Source: Prosopocoilus inquinatus
Lineage: Eukaryota; Arthropoda; Insecta; Coleoptera; Lucanidae
Assembly: GCA_036172665.1 (NCBI GenBank)
Contig: CM069880.1
Location: 4,466,501-4,530,500 of the forward strand
Length of the DNA stretch: 64,000 bases
Reading direction: 5' to 3'
Part shown: one piece after another, positions 48,554 through 62,947 of the stretch
How the letters are laid out: the number at the start of each line of letters is the position of its first letter
Position numbering within the stretch: the first letter of the stretch is position 1
Program-made: the position numbers and the translations under genes
Notes under the pieces: model-generated
What the model was told of the DNA's origin: nothing
Seen by the model: the letters and a program-made list of their open reading frames with translations, nothing else
Databases searched by the model: none

Positions 48554-51500
48554 GAAGCTGGAAATAGTTTTGAACGAAACAACACGTATTAGCATTGTTC
48601 CTGTGATGTATCTAATCGATCCTTACTTATCTATCATGTTATTTGACTTTACGATGGACTCCAGTAACTCTGATGTGAGATACGAAGTTCTCGGACGCAG
48701 CGGAAGCTGGAGATAGTTTTGAACGAAATAACACGTATTAGCGTTGTTCCTGTGATGTATCTAATCGATCCTTACTTATCCAATATGTTATTTGACGTTT
48801 CAACGGACTCCAGTAACTCTGATGTGAGATACGAAGTTCTCGCACTCAGCAGAAGCTGGAAATAGTTTTGAACGAAACAACACGTATTAGCTTTGTTCCT
48901 GTGATGTATCTAATCGATCCTTACTTATCTATCATGTTATTTGACGTTACGATGGACTCCAGTAACTCTGATTTGAGATACGAAGTTTTCGGACGCAGCG
49001 GAAGCTGGAAATAGTTTTGAACGAAATAACACGTATTAGCGTTGTTCCTGTGATGTATCTAATCGATCCTTACTTATTTAATATGTTAATTGACGTTCCA
49101 GCGGACTCCAGTAACTCTTATGTGAGATACGAAGTTCTCGCACTCAGCAGAAGCTGGAAATAGTTTTGAACGAAACAACACGTATTAGCGTTGTTCCTGT
49201 GATGTATCTAATCGATCCTTACGTATCTATCATGTTATTTGACGTTACGATGGACTCCAGTAACTCTGACGTGAGATACGAAGTTTTCGGACGCAGCGGA
49301 AGCTGGAAATAGTTTTGAACGAAATAACACGTATAAGCGTTGTTCCTGTGATGTATCTAATCGATCCTTACTTATCTAATATGTTAATTGACGTTTCAAC
49401 GGACTCCAGTAACTCTGATGTGAGATACGAATTTCTCGCACTCAGCAGAAGCTGGAAATAGTTTTGAACGAAACAACACGTATTAGCATTGTTCCTGTGA
49501 TATATCTAATCGATCCTTACTTATCTAATATGTTATTTGACGTTTCAACGGACTCCAGTAACTCTTATGTGAGATACGAAGTTCTCGCACTCAGCAGAAG
49601 CTGGAAATAGTTTTGAACGACACAACACGTATTAGCGTTATTCCTGTGATGTATCTAATCGATCCTTACTTATCTATTACGTTATTTGACGTTACGATGG
49701 ACTCCAGTAACTCTGATGTGAGATACGAAGTTTTCGGACGCAGCGGAAGCTGGAAATAGTTTTGAACGAAACAACACGTATTAGCGTTATTCCTGTGATG
49801 TATGAAATCGATCCTTACTTATCTATTACGTTATTTGACGTTACGATGGACTCCAGTAACTCTGATGTGATATACGAAGTTTTCGGACGCACCGGAAGCT
49901 GGAAATAGTTTTGAAGGAAATAACACGTATTAGCATTGTTCCTGTGATGTATCTAATCGATGCTTACTTATCTAATATGTTATTTGACGTTTCAACGGAC
50001 TCCAGTAACTCTGATGTGAGATACGAAGTTCTCGCACTCAGCAGAATCTGGAAATAGTTTTGAACGAAACAACACGTATTGGCATTGTTCCTGTGATGTA
50101 TCTAATCGATCCTTACTTATCTATCATGTTATTTGACGTTACGATGGACTCCAGTAACTCTGATGTGAGATACGAAGTTCTCGGACGCAGCGGAAGCTGG
50201 AAATAGTTTTGAACGAAATAACACGTATTAGCGTTGTTCCTGTGATGTATCTAATCGATCCTTACTTATCTAATATGTTGTTTGATGTTTCAACGGACTC
50301 CAGTAACTCTGATGTGAGATACGAAGTTCTAGCACTCAGCAGAAGCTGGAAATAGTTTTGAACGAAACAACACGTATTAGCATTGTTCCTGTGATGTATC
50401 TAATCGATGCTTACTTATCTAATATGTTATTTGACGTTTCAACGGACTCCAGTAACTCTGATGTGAGATACGAAGTTCTCGCACTCAGCAGAATCTGGAA
50501 ATAGTTTTGAACGAAACAACACGTATTGGCATTGTTCCTGTGATGTATCTAATCGATCCTTACTTATCTATCATGTTATTTGACGTTACGATGGACTCCA
50601 GTAACTCTGATGTGAGATACGAAGTTCTCGGACGCAGCGGAAGCTGGAAATAGTTTTGAACGAAATAACACGTATTAGCGTTGTTCCTGTGATGTATCTA
50701 ATCGATCCTTACTTATCTAATATGTTATTTGACGTTTCAACGGACTCCAGTAACTCTGATGTGAGATACGAAGTTCTCGCCCTCAGCAGAAGCTGGAAAT
50801 AGTTTTGAACGAAACAACACGTATTAGCATTGTTCCTGTGATGTATCTAATCGATCCTTACTTATCTATCATGTTATTTGACGTTACGATGGACTCCAAT
50901 AACTCTGATGTGAGATACGAAGTTTTCGGACGCAGCGGAAGCTGGAAATAGTTTTGAACGAAGCAACATGTATTAGCGTTATTCCTGTGATGTATCTAAT
51001 CGATCCTTACTTATCTGTCATGTTATTTGACGTTACGATGGACTCCAGCAACTCTGATTTGAGATACGAAGTTCTCGCACTCATCAGAAGCTGGAAATAG
51101 TTTTGAACGAAACAACACGTATTAGCGTTGTTCCTGTGATGTATCTAATCGATCCTTACGTATCTATCATGTTATTTGACGTTACGATGGACTCCAGTAA
51201 CTCTGACGTGAGATACGAAGTTCTCGGACGCAGCGGAAGCTGGAAATAGTTTTGAACGAAATAACACGTATAAGCGTTGTCCCTGTGATGTATCTAATCG
51301 ATCCTTACTTATCTAATATGTTAATTGACGTTTCAACGGACTCCAGTAACTCTGATGTGAGATACGAATTTCTCGCACTCAGCAGAAGCTGGAAATAGTT
51401 TTGAACGTAACAACACGTATTAGCATTGTTCCTGTGATATATCTAATCGATCCTTACTTATCTAATATGTTATTTGACGTTACGATGGACTCCAATAACT

Positions 51501-54500
51501 CTGATGTGAGATACGAAGTTTTCGGACGCAGCGGAAGCTGGAAATAGTTTTGAACGAAGCAACATGTATTAGCGTTATTCCTGTGATGTATCTAATCGAT
51601 CCTTACTTATCTGTCATGTTATTTGACGTTACGATTGACTCCAGTAACTCTGATTTCAGATACGAAGTTCTCGCACTCAGCAGAAGCTGGAAATAGTTTT
51701 GAACGAAACAACACGTATTAGCGTTGTTCCTGTGAAGTATCTAATCGATCCTTACGTATCTATCATGTTATTTGACGTTACGATGGACTCCAGTAACTCT
51801 GACGTGAGATACGATGTTTTCGGACGCAGCGGAAGCTGGAAATAGTTTTGAACGAAATAACACGTATAAGCGTTGTCCCTGTGATGTATCTAATCGATCC
51901 TTACTTATCTAATATGTTATTTGACGTTTCAACGGACTCCAGTAACTCTGATGTGAGATACGAAGTTCTCGCACTCAGCAGAAGCTGGAAATAGTTTTGA
52001 ACGACACAACACGTATTAGCGTTATTCCTGTGATGTATCTAATCGATCCTTACTTATCTATTACGTTATTTGACGTTACGATGGACTCCAGTAACTCTGA
52101 TGTGAGATACGAAGTTTTCGGACGCAGCGGAAGCTGGAAATAGTTTTGAACGAAACAACACGTATTAGCGTTATTCCTGTGATGTATGAAATCGATCCTT
52201 ACTTATCTATTACGTTATTTGACGTTACGATGGACTCCAGTAACTCTGATGTGATATACGAAGTTTTCGGACGCACCGGAAGCTGGAAATAGTTTTGAAG
52301 GAAATAACACGTATTATCGTTGTTTCTGTGATGTATCTAATCGATCCTTACTTATCTAATATGTTGTTTGATGTTTCAACGGACTCCAGTAACTCTGATG
52401 TGAGATACGAAGTTCTAGCACTCAGCAGAAGCTGGAAATAGTTTTGAACGAAACAACACGTATTAGCATTGTTCCTGTGATGTATCTAATCGATCCTTAC
52501 TTATCTAATATGTTATTTAACGTTTCAACGGACTCCAGTAACTCTGATGTGAGATACGAAGTTCTCGCACTCAGCAGAATCTGGAAATAGTTTTGAACGA
52601 AACAACACGTATTGGCATTGTTCCTGTGATGTATCTAATCGATCCTTACTTATCTATCATGTTATTTGACGTTACGATGGACTCCAGTATCTCTGATGTG
52701 AGATACGAAGTTCTCGGACGCAGCGGAAGCTGGAAATAGTTTTGAACGAAATAACACGTATTAGCGTTGTTCCTGTGATGTATCTAATCGATCCTTACTT
52801 ATCTAATATGTTATTTGACGTTTCAACGGACTCCAGTAACTCTGATGTGAGATACGAAGTTCTCGCACTCAGCAGAAGCTGGAAATAGTTTTGAACGAAA
52901 CAACACGTATTAGCATTGTTCCTGTGATGTATCTAATCGATCCTTACTTATCCAATATGTTATTTGACGTTTCAACGGACTCCAGTAACTCTGATGTGAG
53001 ATACGAAGTTCTCGCACTCAGCAGAAGCTGGAAATAGTTTTGAACGAAACAACACGTATTAGCTTTGTTCCTGTGATGTATCTAATCGATCCTTACTTAT
53101 CTATCATGTTATTTAACGTTGCGATGGACTCCAGTAACTCTGATGTGAGATACGAAGTTCTCGGACGCAGCGGAAGCTGGAAATAGTTTTGAACGAAATA
53201 ACACCTATTAGCGTTGTTCCTGTGATGTATCTAATCGATCCTTACTTATCTAACATGATGTTTGACGTTTCAACGGACTCCAGTAACTCTGATGTGAGAT
53301 ACGAAGTTCTCGCACTCAGCAGAAGCTGGAAATAGTTTTGAACGAAACAACACGTATTAGCATTGTTCCTGTGATGTATCTAATCGATCCTTACTTATCT
53401 ATCATGTTATTTGACGTTACGATGGACTCCAGTAACTCTGATGTGAGATACGAAGTTTTCGGACGCAGCGGAATCTGGAAATAGTTTTGAACGAAATAAC
53501 ACGTATTTGCGTTGTTCCTGTGATGTATCTAATCGATCCTTACTTATCTAATATGTTATTTGACGTTTCAACGGACTCCAGTAACTCTGATGTGAGATAC
53601 GAAGTTCTCGCACTCAGCAGAAGCTGGAAATAGTTTTGAACGAAACAACACGTATTAGCATTGTTCCTGTGATGTATCTAATCGATCCTTACTAATCTAT
53701 CATGTTATTTGACGTTACGATGGACTCCAGTAACTCTGATGTGAGATACGAAGTTTTCGGACGCAGCGGAAGCTGGAAATAGTTTTGAACGAAACAACAC
53801 GTATTAGCATTGTTCCTGTGATGTATCTAATCGATTTTTACTTATCTATAATGTCATTTGACGTTACGATGGACTCCAGTAACTCTGATGTGAGATACGA
53901 AGTTTTCGGACGCAGCGGAAGCTGGAAATAGTTTTGAACGAAATAACACGTATTAGCGTTGTTTCTGTGATGTATCTAATCGATCCTTACTTATCTAATA
54001 TGTTAATTGACGTTCCAACGGACTCCAGTAACTCTGATGTGAGATATGAAGTTCTCGCACTCAGCAGAAGCTGGAAATAGTTTTGAACGAAACAACACGT
54101 ATTAGCATTGTTCCTGTGATGTATCTAATCGATCCTTACGTATCTATCATGTTATTTGACGTTACGATGGACTCCAGTTACTCTGATGTGGGATACGAAG
54201 TTTTCGGACGCAGCGGAAGCTGGAAATAGTTTTGAACGAAATAACACGTATTAGCGTTGTTCCTGTGATGTATCTAATCGATCCTTACTTATCTAATATG
54301 TTAATTGACGTTCCAACGGACTCCAGTAACTCTGATGTGAGATACGAAGTTCTCGCACTCAGCAGAAGCTGGAAATAGTTTTGAACGAAACAACACGTAT
54401 TAGCGTTGTTCCTGTGATGTATCTAATCGATCCTTACTTATCTAATATGTTATTTGATGTTTCAACGGACTCCAGTAACTCTGATGTGAGATACGAAGTT

Positions 54501-56019
54501 CTCGCACTCAGCAGAAGCTGGAAATAGTTTTGAACGAAACAACACGTATTAGCATTGTTCCTGTGATGTATCTAATCGTTCCTTACTTATCTATCATGTT
54601 ATTTGACGTTACGATGGACTCCAGTAACTCTGATGTGAGATACGAAGTTTTCGGACGCAGCGGAAGCTGGAAATAGTTTTGAACGAAAAAACACGTATTA
54701 GTATTGTTCCTGTGATGTATCTAATCGATTTTTACTTATCTATCATGTTATTTGACGTTACGATGGACTCCAGTAACTCTGATGTGAGATAAGAAGTTTT
54801 CGGACGCAGCGGAAGCTGGAAACAATTTTGAACGAAACAACATGTATTTGCGTTGTTCCTGTGATGTATCTAATCGATCCTTACTTATCTATCATGTTAT
54901 TTGACGTTACGATGGACTCCAGTAACTCTGATGTGAGATACGAAGTTTTCGGACGCAGCGGAAGCTGGAAATAGTTTTGAACGAAACAACACGTATTAGC
55001 GTTGTTCCTGTGATGTATCTAATCGATCCTTACTTATCTAATATGTTATTTGACGATTCAACGAACTCCAGTAACTCTGATGTGAGATACGAAGTTCTCG
55101 CCCTCAGCAGAAGCTGGAAATAGTTTTGAACGAAACAACACGTATTAGCATTGTTCCTGTGATGTATCTAATCGATCCTTACTTATCTATCATGTTATTT
55201 GACGTTACGATGTACTCCAGTAACTCTGATGTGAGATAAGAAGTTTTCGGACGCAGCGGAAACTGGAAATAGTTTTGAACGAAATAACACGTATTGGCGT
55301 TGTTCCTGTGAAGTATCTAATCGATCCTTACTTATCTAATATGTTAATTGACGTTCCAACGGACTCCAGTAACTCTGATGTGAGATACGAAGTTCTCGCA
55401 CTCAGCAGAAGCTGGAAATAGTTTTGAACGAAACAACACGTATTAGCGTTGTTCCTGTGATGTATCTAATCGATCCTTACTTATCTAATATGTTAACTGA
55501 CGTTCCAACGGACTCCAGTAACTCTGATGTGAGTTACGAAGTTCTCGCACTCAGCAGAAGCTGGAAATAGTTTTGAACGAAACAACACGTATTAGCGTTG
55601 TTCCTGTGATGTATCTAATCGATCCTTACTTATCTAATATGTTATTTGACGATTCAACGGACTCCAGTAACTCTGATGTGAGATACGAAGTTCTCGCACT
55701 CAGCAGAAGCTGGAAATAGTTTTGAACGAAACAACACGTATTAGCATTGTTCCTGTGATGTATCTAATCGATCCTTACTTATCTAATATGTTATTTGACG
55801 TTTCAACGAACTCCAGTAACTCTGATGTGAGATACGAAGTTCTCGCACTCAGCAGAAGCTGGAAATAGTTTTGAACGAAATAACACGTATTAGCGTTGTT
55901 CCTGTGATGTATCTAATCGATCCTTACTTATCTAATATGTTAATTGACGTTCCAACGGACTCCAGTAACTCTGATGTGAGATACGAAGTTTTCGCACTCA
56001 GCAGAAGCTGGAAATAGTT

Positions 56020-58180
56020 TTGAACGAAACAACACGTATTAGCATTGTTCGTGTGATGTATCTAATCGATCCTTACTAATCTATCATGTTATTTGACGTT
56101 ACGATGGACTCCAGTAACTCTGATGTGAGATACGAAGTTTTCGGACGCAGCGGAAGCTGGAAATAGTTTTGAACGAAACAACACCTATTAGCATTGTTCC
56201 TGTGATGTATCTAATCGATTTTTACTTATCTATAATGTCATTTGACGTTACGATGGACTCCAGTAACTCTGATGTGAGATACGAAGTTTTCGGACGCAGC
56301 GGAAGCTGGAAATAGTCTTGAACGAAATAACACGTATTTGCGTTGTTCCTGTGATGTATCTAATCGATCCTTACTTATCTAATATGTTATTTGACGTTTC
56401 AACGGACTCCAGTAACTCTGATGTGAGATACGAAGTTCTCGCACTCAGCAGAAGCTGGAAATAGTTTTGAACGAAACAACACGTATTAGCATTGTTCCTG
56501 TGATGTATCTAATCGATCCTTACTTATCTATCATGTTATTTGACGTTACGATAGCCTCCAGTATCTCTGATGTGAGATACGAAGTTTTCGGACGCAGCGG
56601 AAGCTGGAAATAGTTTTGAACGAAATAACACGTATTAGCGTTGTTCCTGTGATGTATCTAATCGATCCTTACTTATCTAATATGTTAATTGACGTTCCAA
56701 CGGACTCCAGTAACTCTGATGTGAGATATGAAGTTCTCGCACTCAGCAGAAGCTGGAAATAGTTTTGAACGAAACAACACGTATTAGCATTGTTCCTGTG
56801 ATGTATCTAATCGATCCTTACGTATCTATCATGTTATTTGACGTTACGATGGACTCCAGTAACTCTGATGTGAGATACGAAGTTTTCGGACGCAGCGGAA
56901 GCTGGAAATAGTTTTGAACGAAATAACACGTATTAGCGTTGTTCCTGTGATGTATCTAATCGATCCTTACTTATCTAATATGTTAATTGACGTTCCAACG
57001 GACTCCAGTAACTCTGATGTGAGGTACGAAGTTCTCGCACTCAGCAGAAGCTGGAAATAGTTTTGAACGAAACAACACGTATTAGCGTTGTTCCTGTGAT
57101 GTATCTAATCGATCCTTACTTATCTAATATGTTATTTGATGTTTCAACGGACTCCAGTAACTCTGATGTGAGATACGAAGTTCTCGCACTCAGCAGAAGC
57201 TGGAAATAGTTTTGAACGAAACAACACGTATTAGCATTGTTCCTGTGATGTATCTAATCGTTCCTTACTTATCTATCATGTTATTTGACGTTACGATGGA
57301 CTCCAGTAACTCTGATGTGAGATACGAAGTTTTCGGACGCAGCGGAAGCTGGAAATAGTTTTGAACGAAACAACACGTATTAATATTGTTCCTGTGATGT
57401 ATCTAATAGATTTTTACTTATCTATCATGTTATTTGACGTTACGATGGACTCCAGTAACTCTGATGTGAGATAAGAAGTTTTCGGACGCAGCGGAAGCTG
57501 GAAACAGTTTTGAACGAAATAACATGTATTTGCGTTGTTCCTGTGATGTATCTAATCGATCCTTACTTATCTATCATGTTATTTGACGTTACGATGGACT
57601 CCAGTAACTCTGATGTGAGATACGAAGTTTTCGGACGCAGCGGAAGCTGGAAATAGTTTTGAACGAAACAACACGTATTAGCGTTGTTCCTGTGATGTAT
57701 CTAATCGATCCTTACTTATCTAATATGTTACTTGACGATTCAACGAACTCCAGTAACTCTGATGTGAGATACGAAGTTCTCGCCCTCAGCAGAAGCTGGA
57801 AATAGTTTTGAACGAAACAACACGTATTAGCATTGTTCCTGTGATGTATCTAATCGATCCTTACTTATCTATCATGTTATTTGACGTTACGATGTACTCC
57901 AGTAACTCTGATGTGAGATACGAAGTTTTCGGACGCAGCGGAAACTGGAAATAGTTTTGAACGAAATAACACGTATTGGCGTTGTTCCTGTGATGTATCT
58001 AATCGATCCTTACTTATCTAATATGTTAATTGACGTTCCAACGGACTCCAGTAACTCTGATGTGAGATGCCAAGTTCTCGCACTCAGCAGAAGCTGGAAA
58101 TAGTTTTGAACGAAATAACACGTATTAGCGTTGTTCCTGTGATGTATCTAATCGATCCTTACTTATCTAATATGTTACTT
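56020..58180. repeat. 2.2-kb satellite segmental duplication, copy a
   Basis: Matches 60,787-62,947 at a constant offset of 4,767 bp (32 monomers minus the 1-bp deletion near 58,439). Shared markers: GATTTTTACTTATCTATAATG, ACGATAGCCTCC (56,548 and 61,315), AATAGATTTTTAC and GATGCCAAGTTCTCGC. Confidence 0.82.
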
Positions 58181-60786
58181 GACGATTCAACGAACTCCAG
58201 TAACTCTGATGTGAGATACGAAGTTCTCGCCCTCAGCAGAAGCTGGAAATAGTTTTGAACGAAACAACACGTATTAGCATTGTTCCTGTGATGTATCTAA
58301 TCGATCCTTACTTATCTAATATGTTAACTGACATTCCAACGGACTCCAGTAACTCTGATGTGAGTTACGAAGTTCTCGCACTCAGCAGAAGCTGGAAATA
58401 GTTTTGAACGAAACAACACGTATTAGCGTTGTTCCTGTGTGTATCTAATCGATCCTTACTTATCTAATATGTTATTTGACGATTCAACGGACTCCAGTAA
58501 CTCTGATGTGAGATACGAAGTTCTCGCACTCAGCAGAAGCTGGAAATAGTTTTGAACGAAACAACACGTATTAGCATTGTTCCTGTGATGTATCTAATCG
58601 ATCCTTACTTATCTAATATGTTATTTGACGTTTCAACGAACTCCAGTAACTCTGATGTGAGATACGAAGTTCTCGCACTCAGCAGAAGCTGGAAATAGTT
58701 TTGAACGAAATAACACGTATTAGCGTTGTTCCTGTGATGTATCTAATCGATCCTTACTTATCTAATATGTTAATTGACGTTCCAACGGACTCCAGTAACT
58801 CTGATGTGAGATACGAAGTTTTCGCACTCAGCAGAGGCTGGAAATAGTTTTGAACGAAACAACACGTATTAGCATTGTTCGTGTGATGTATCTAATCGAT
58901 CCTTACTAATCTATCATGTTATTTGACGTTACGATGGACTCCAGTAACTCTGATGTGAGATACGAAGTTTTCGGACGCAGCGGAAGCTGGAAATAGTTTT
59001 GAACGAAACAACACCTATTAGCATTGTTCCTGTGATGTATCTAATCGATTTTTACTTATCTATAATGTCATTTGACGTTACGATGGACTCCAGTAACTCT
59101 GATGTGAGATACGAAGTTTTCGGACGCAGCGGAAGCTGGAAATAGTTTTGAACGAAATAACACGTATTTGCGTTGTTCCTGTGATGTATCTAATCGATCC
59201 TTACTTATCTAATATGTTATTTGACGTTTCAACGGACTCCAGTAACTCTGATGTGAGATACGAAGTTCTCGCACTCAGCGGAAGCTGGAAATAGTTTTGA
59301 ACGAAACAACACGTATTAGCATTGTTCCTGTGATGTATCTAATCGATCCTTACTTATCTAATATGTTATTTGACGTTTCAACGGACTCCAGTAACTCTGA
59401 TGTGAGATACGAAGTTCTCGCACTCAGCAGAATCTGGAAATAGTTTTGAACGAAACAACACGTATTGGCATTGTTCCTGTGATGTATCTAATCGATCCTT
59501 ACTTATCTATCATGTTATTTGACGTTACGATGGACTCCAGTAACTCTGATGTGAGATACGAAGTTCTCGGACGCAGCGGAAGCTGGAAATAGTTTTGAAC
59601 GAAATAACACGTATTAGCGTTGTTCCTGTGATGTATCTAATCGATCCTTACTTATCTAATATGTTATTTGACGTTTCAACGGACTCCAGTAACTCTGATG
59701 TGAGATACGAAGTTCTCGCACTCAGCAGAAGCTGGAAATAGTTTTGAACGAAACAACACGTATTAGCATTGTTCCTGTGATGTATCTAATCGATCCTTAC
59801 TTATCCAATATGTTATTTGACGTTTCAACGGACTCCAGTAACTCTGATGTGAGATACGAAGTTCTCGCACTCAGCAGAAGCTGGAAATAGTTTTGAACGA
59901 AACAACACGTATTAGCATAGTTCCTGTGATGTATCTAATCGATCCTTACTTATCTGTCATGTTATTTGACGTTACGATGTACTCCAGTAACTCTGATGTG
60001 AGATACGAAGTTTTCGGACGCAGCGGAAACTGGAAATAGTTTTGAACGAAATAACACGTATTGGCGTTGTTCCTGTGATGTATCTAATTGATCCTTACTT
60101 ATCTAATATGTTAATTGACGTTCCAACGGACTCCAGTAACTCTGATGTGAGATACGAAGTTCTCGCACTCAGCAGAAGCTGGAAATAGTTTTGAACGAAA
60201 CAACACGTATTAGCGTTGTTCCTGTGATGTATCTAATCGATCCTTACTTATCTAATATGTTAACTGACGTTCCAACGGACTCCAGTAACTCTGATGTGAG
60301 TTACGAAGTTCTCGCACTCAGCAGAAGCTGGAAATAGTTTTGAACGAAACAACACGTATTAGCGTTGTTCCTGTGATGTATCTAATCGATCCTTACTTAT
60401 CTAATATGTTATTTGACGATTCAACGGACTCCAGTAACTCTGATGTCAGATACGAAGTTCTCGCACTCAGCAGAAGCTGGAAATAGTTTTGAACGAAACA
60501 ACACGTATTAGCGTTGTTCCTGTGATGTATCTAATCGATCCTTACTTATCTAATATGTTAACTGACGTTCCAACGGACTCCAGTAACTCTGATGTGAGTT
60601 ACGAAGTTCTCGCACTCAGCAGAAGCTGGAAATAGTTTTGAACGAAACAACACGTATTAGCGTTGTTCCTGTGATGTATCTAATCGATCCTTACTTATCT
60701 AATATGTTATTTGACGATTCAACGGACTCCAGTAACTCTGATGTGAGATACGAAGTTCTCGCACTCAGCAGAAGCTGGAAATAGTT

Positions 60787-62947
60787 TTGAACGAAACAAC
60801 ACGTATTAGCATTGTTCGTGTGATGTATCTAATCGATCCTTACTAATCTATCATGTTATTTGACGTTACGATGGACTCCAGTAACTCTGATGTGAGATAC
60901 GAAGTTTTCGGACGCAGCGGAAGCTGGAAATAGTTTTGAACGAAACAACACCTATTAGCATTGTTCCTGTGATGTATCTAATCGATTTTTACTTATCTAT
61001 AATGTCATTTGACGTTACGATGGACTCCAGTAACTCTGATGTGAGATACGAAGTTTTCGGACGCAGCGGAAGCTGGAAATAGTTTTGAACGAAATAACAC
61101 GTATTTGCGTTGTTCCTGTGATGTATCTAATCGATCCTTACTTATCTAATATGTTATTTGACGTTTCAACGGACTCCAGTAACTCTGATGTGAGATACGA
61201 AGTTCTCGCACTCAGCAGAAGCTGGAAATAGTTTTGAACGAAACAACACGTATTAGCATTGTTCCTGTGATGTATCTAATCGATCCTTACTTATCTATCA
61301 TGTTATTTGACGTTACGATAGCCTCCAGTATCTCTGATGTGAGATACGAAGTTTTCGGACGCAGCGGAAGCTGGAAATAGTTTTGAACGAAATAACACGT
61401 ATTAGCGTTGTTCCTGTGATGTATCTAATCGATCCTTACTTATCTAATATGTTAATTGACGTTCCAACGGACTCCAGTAACTCTGATGTGAGATATGAAG
61501 TTCTCGCACTCAGCAGAAGCTGGAAATAGTTTTGAACGAAACAACACGTATTAGCATTGTTCCTGTGATGTATCTAATCGATCCTTACGTATCTATCATG
61601 TTATTTGACGTTACGATGGACTCCAGTAACTCTGATGGGAGATACGAAGTTTTCGGACGCAGCGGAAGCTGGAAATAGTTTTGAACGAAATAACACGTAT
61701 TAGCGTTGTTCCTGTGATGTATCTAATCGATCCTTACTTATCTAATATGTTAATTGACGTTCCAACGGACTCCAGTAACTCTGATGTGAGATACGAAGTT
61801 CTCGCACTCAGCAGAAGCTGGAAATAGTTTTGAACGAAACAACACGTATTAGCGTTGTTCCTGTGATGTATCTAATCGATCCTTACTTATCTAATATGTT
61901 ATTTGATGTTTCAACGGACTCCAGTAACTCTGATGTGAGATACGAAGTTCTCGCACTCAGCAGAAGCTGGAAATAGTTTTGAACGAAACAACACGTATTA
62001 GCATTGTTCCTGTGATGTATCTAATCGTTCCTTACTTATCTATCATGTTATTTGACGTTACGATGGACTCCAGTAACTCTGATGTGAGATACGAAGTTTT
62101 CGGACGCAGCGGAAGCTGGAAATAGTTTTGAACGAAACAACACGTATTAGTATTGTTCCTGTGATGTATCTAATAGATTTTTACTTATCTATCATGTTAT
62201 TTGACGTTACGATGGACTCCAGTAACTCTGATGTGAGATAAGAAGTTTTCGGACGCAGCGGAAGCTGGAAACAGTTTTGAACGAAATAACATGTATTTGC
62301 GTTGTTCCTGTGATGTATCTAATCGATCCTTACTTATCTATCATGTTATTTGACGTTACGATGGACTCCAGTAACTCTGATGTGAGATACGAAGTTTTCG
62401 GACGCAGCGGAAGCTGGAAATAGTTTTGAACGAAACAACACGTATTAGCGTTGTTCCTGTGATGTATCTAATCGATCCTTACTTATCTAATATGTTACTT
62501 GACGATTCAACGAACTCCAGTAACTCTGATGTGAGATACGAAGTTCTCGCCCTCAGCAGAAGCTGGAAATAGTTTTGAACGAAACAACACGTATTAGCAT
62601 TGTTCCTGTGATGTATCTAATCGATCCTTACTTATCTATCATGTTATTTGACGTTACGATGTACTCCAGTAACTCTGATGTGAGATACGAAGTTTTCGGA
62701 CGCAGCGGAAACTGGAAATAGTTTTGAACGAAATAACACGTATTGGCGTTGTTCCTGTGATGTATCTAATCGATCCTCACTTATCTAATATGTTAATTGA
62801 CGTTCCAACGGACTCCAGTAACTCTGATGTGAGATGCCAAGTTCTCGCACTCAGCAGAAGCTGGAAATAGTTTTGAACGAAACAACACGTATTAGCGTTG
62901 TTCCTGTGACGTATCTAATCGATCCTTACTTATCTAATATGTTAATT
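60787..62947. repeat. 2.2-kb satellite segmental duplication, copy b
   Basis: Partner of 56,020-58,180. The TCGATTTTTA marker also occurs at 53,831 and 59,045, giving offsets of 16, 19 and 13 monomers between successive occurrences. The 53-64 kb region is therefore a set of overlapping duplications rather than one clean repeat. Confidence 0.82.

Noticed and set aside
58067..58252. 61-62-codon plus-strand frames inside the satellite (also near 16399, 19382, 24232, 27659, 29296 and 62834)
   Set aside because: They begin where a monomer variant happens to lack a stop and all end at TGGAAATAG. The 149-bp period shifts the frame in each monomer, so no repeat protein can be encoded.
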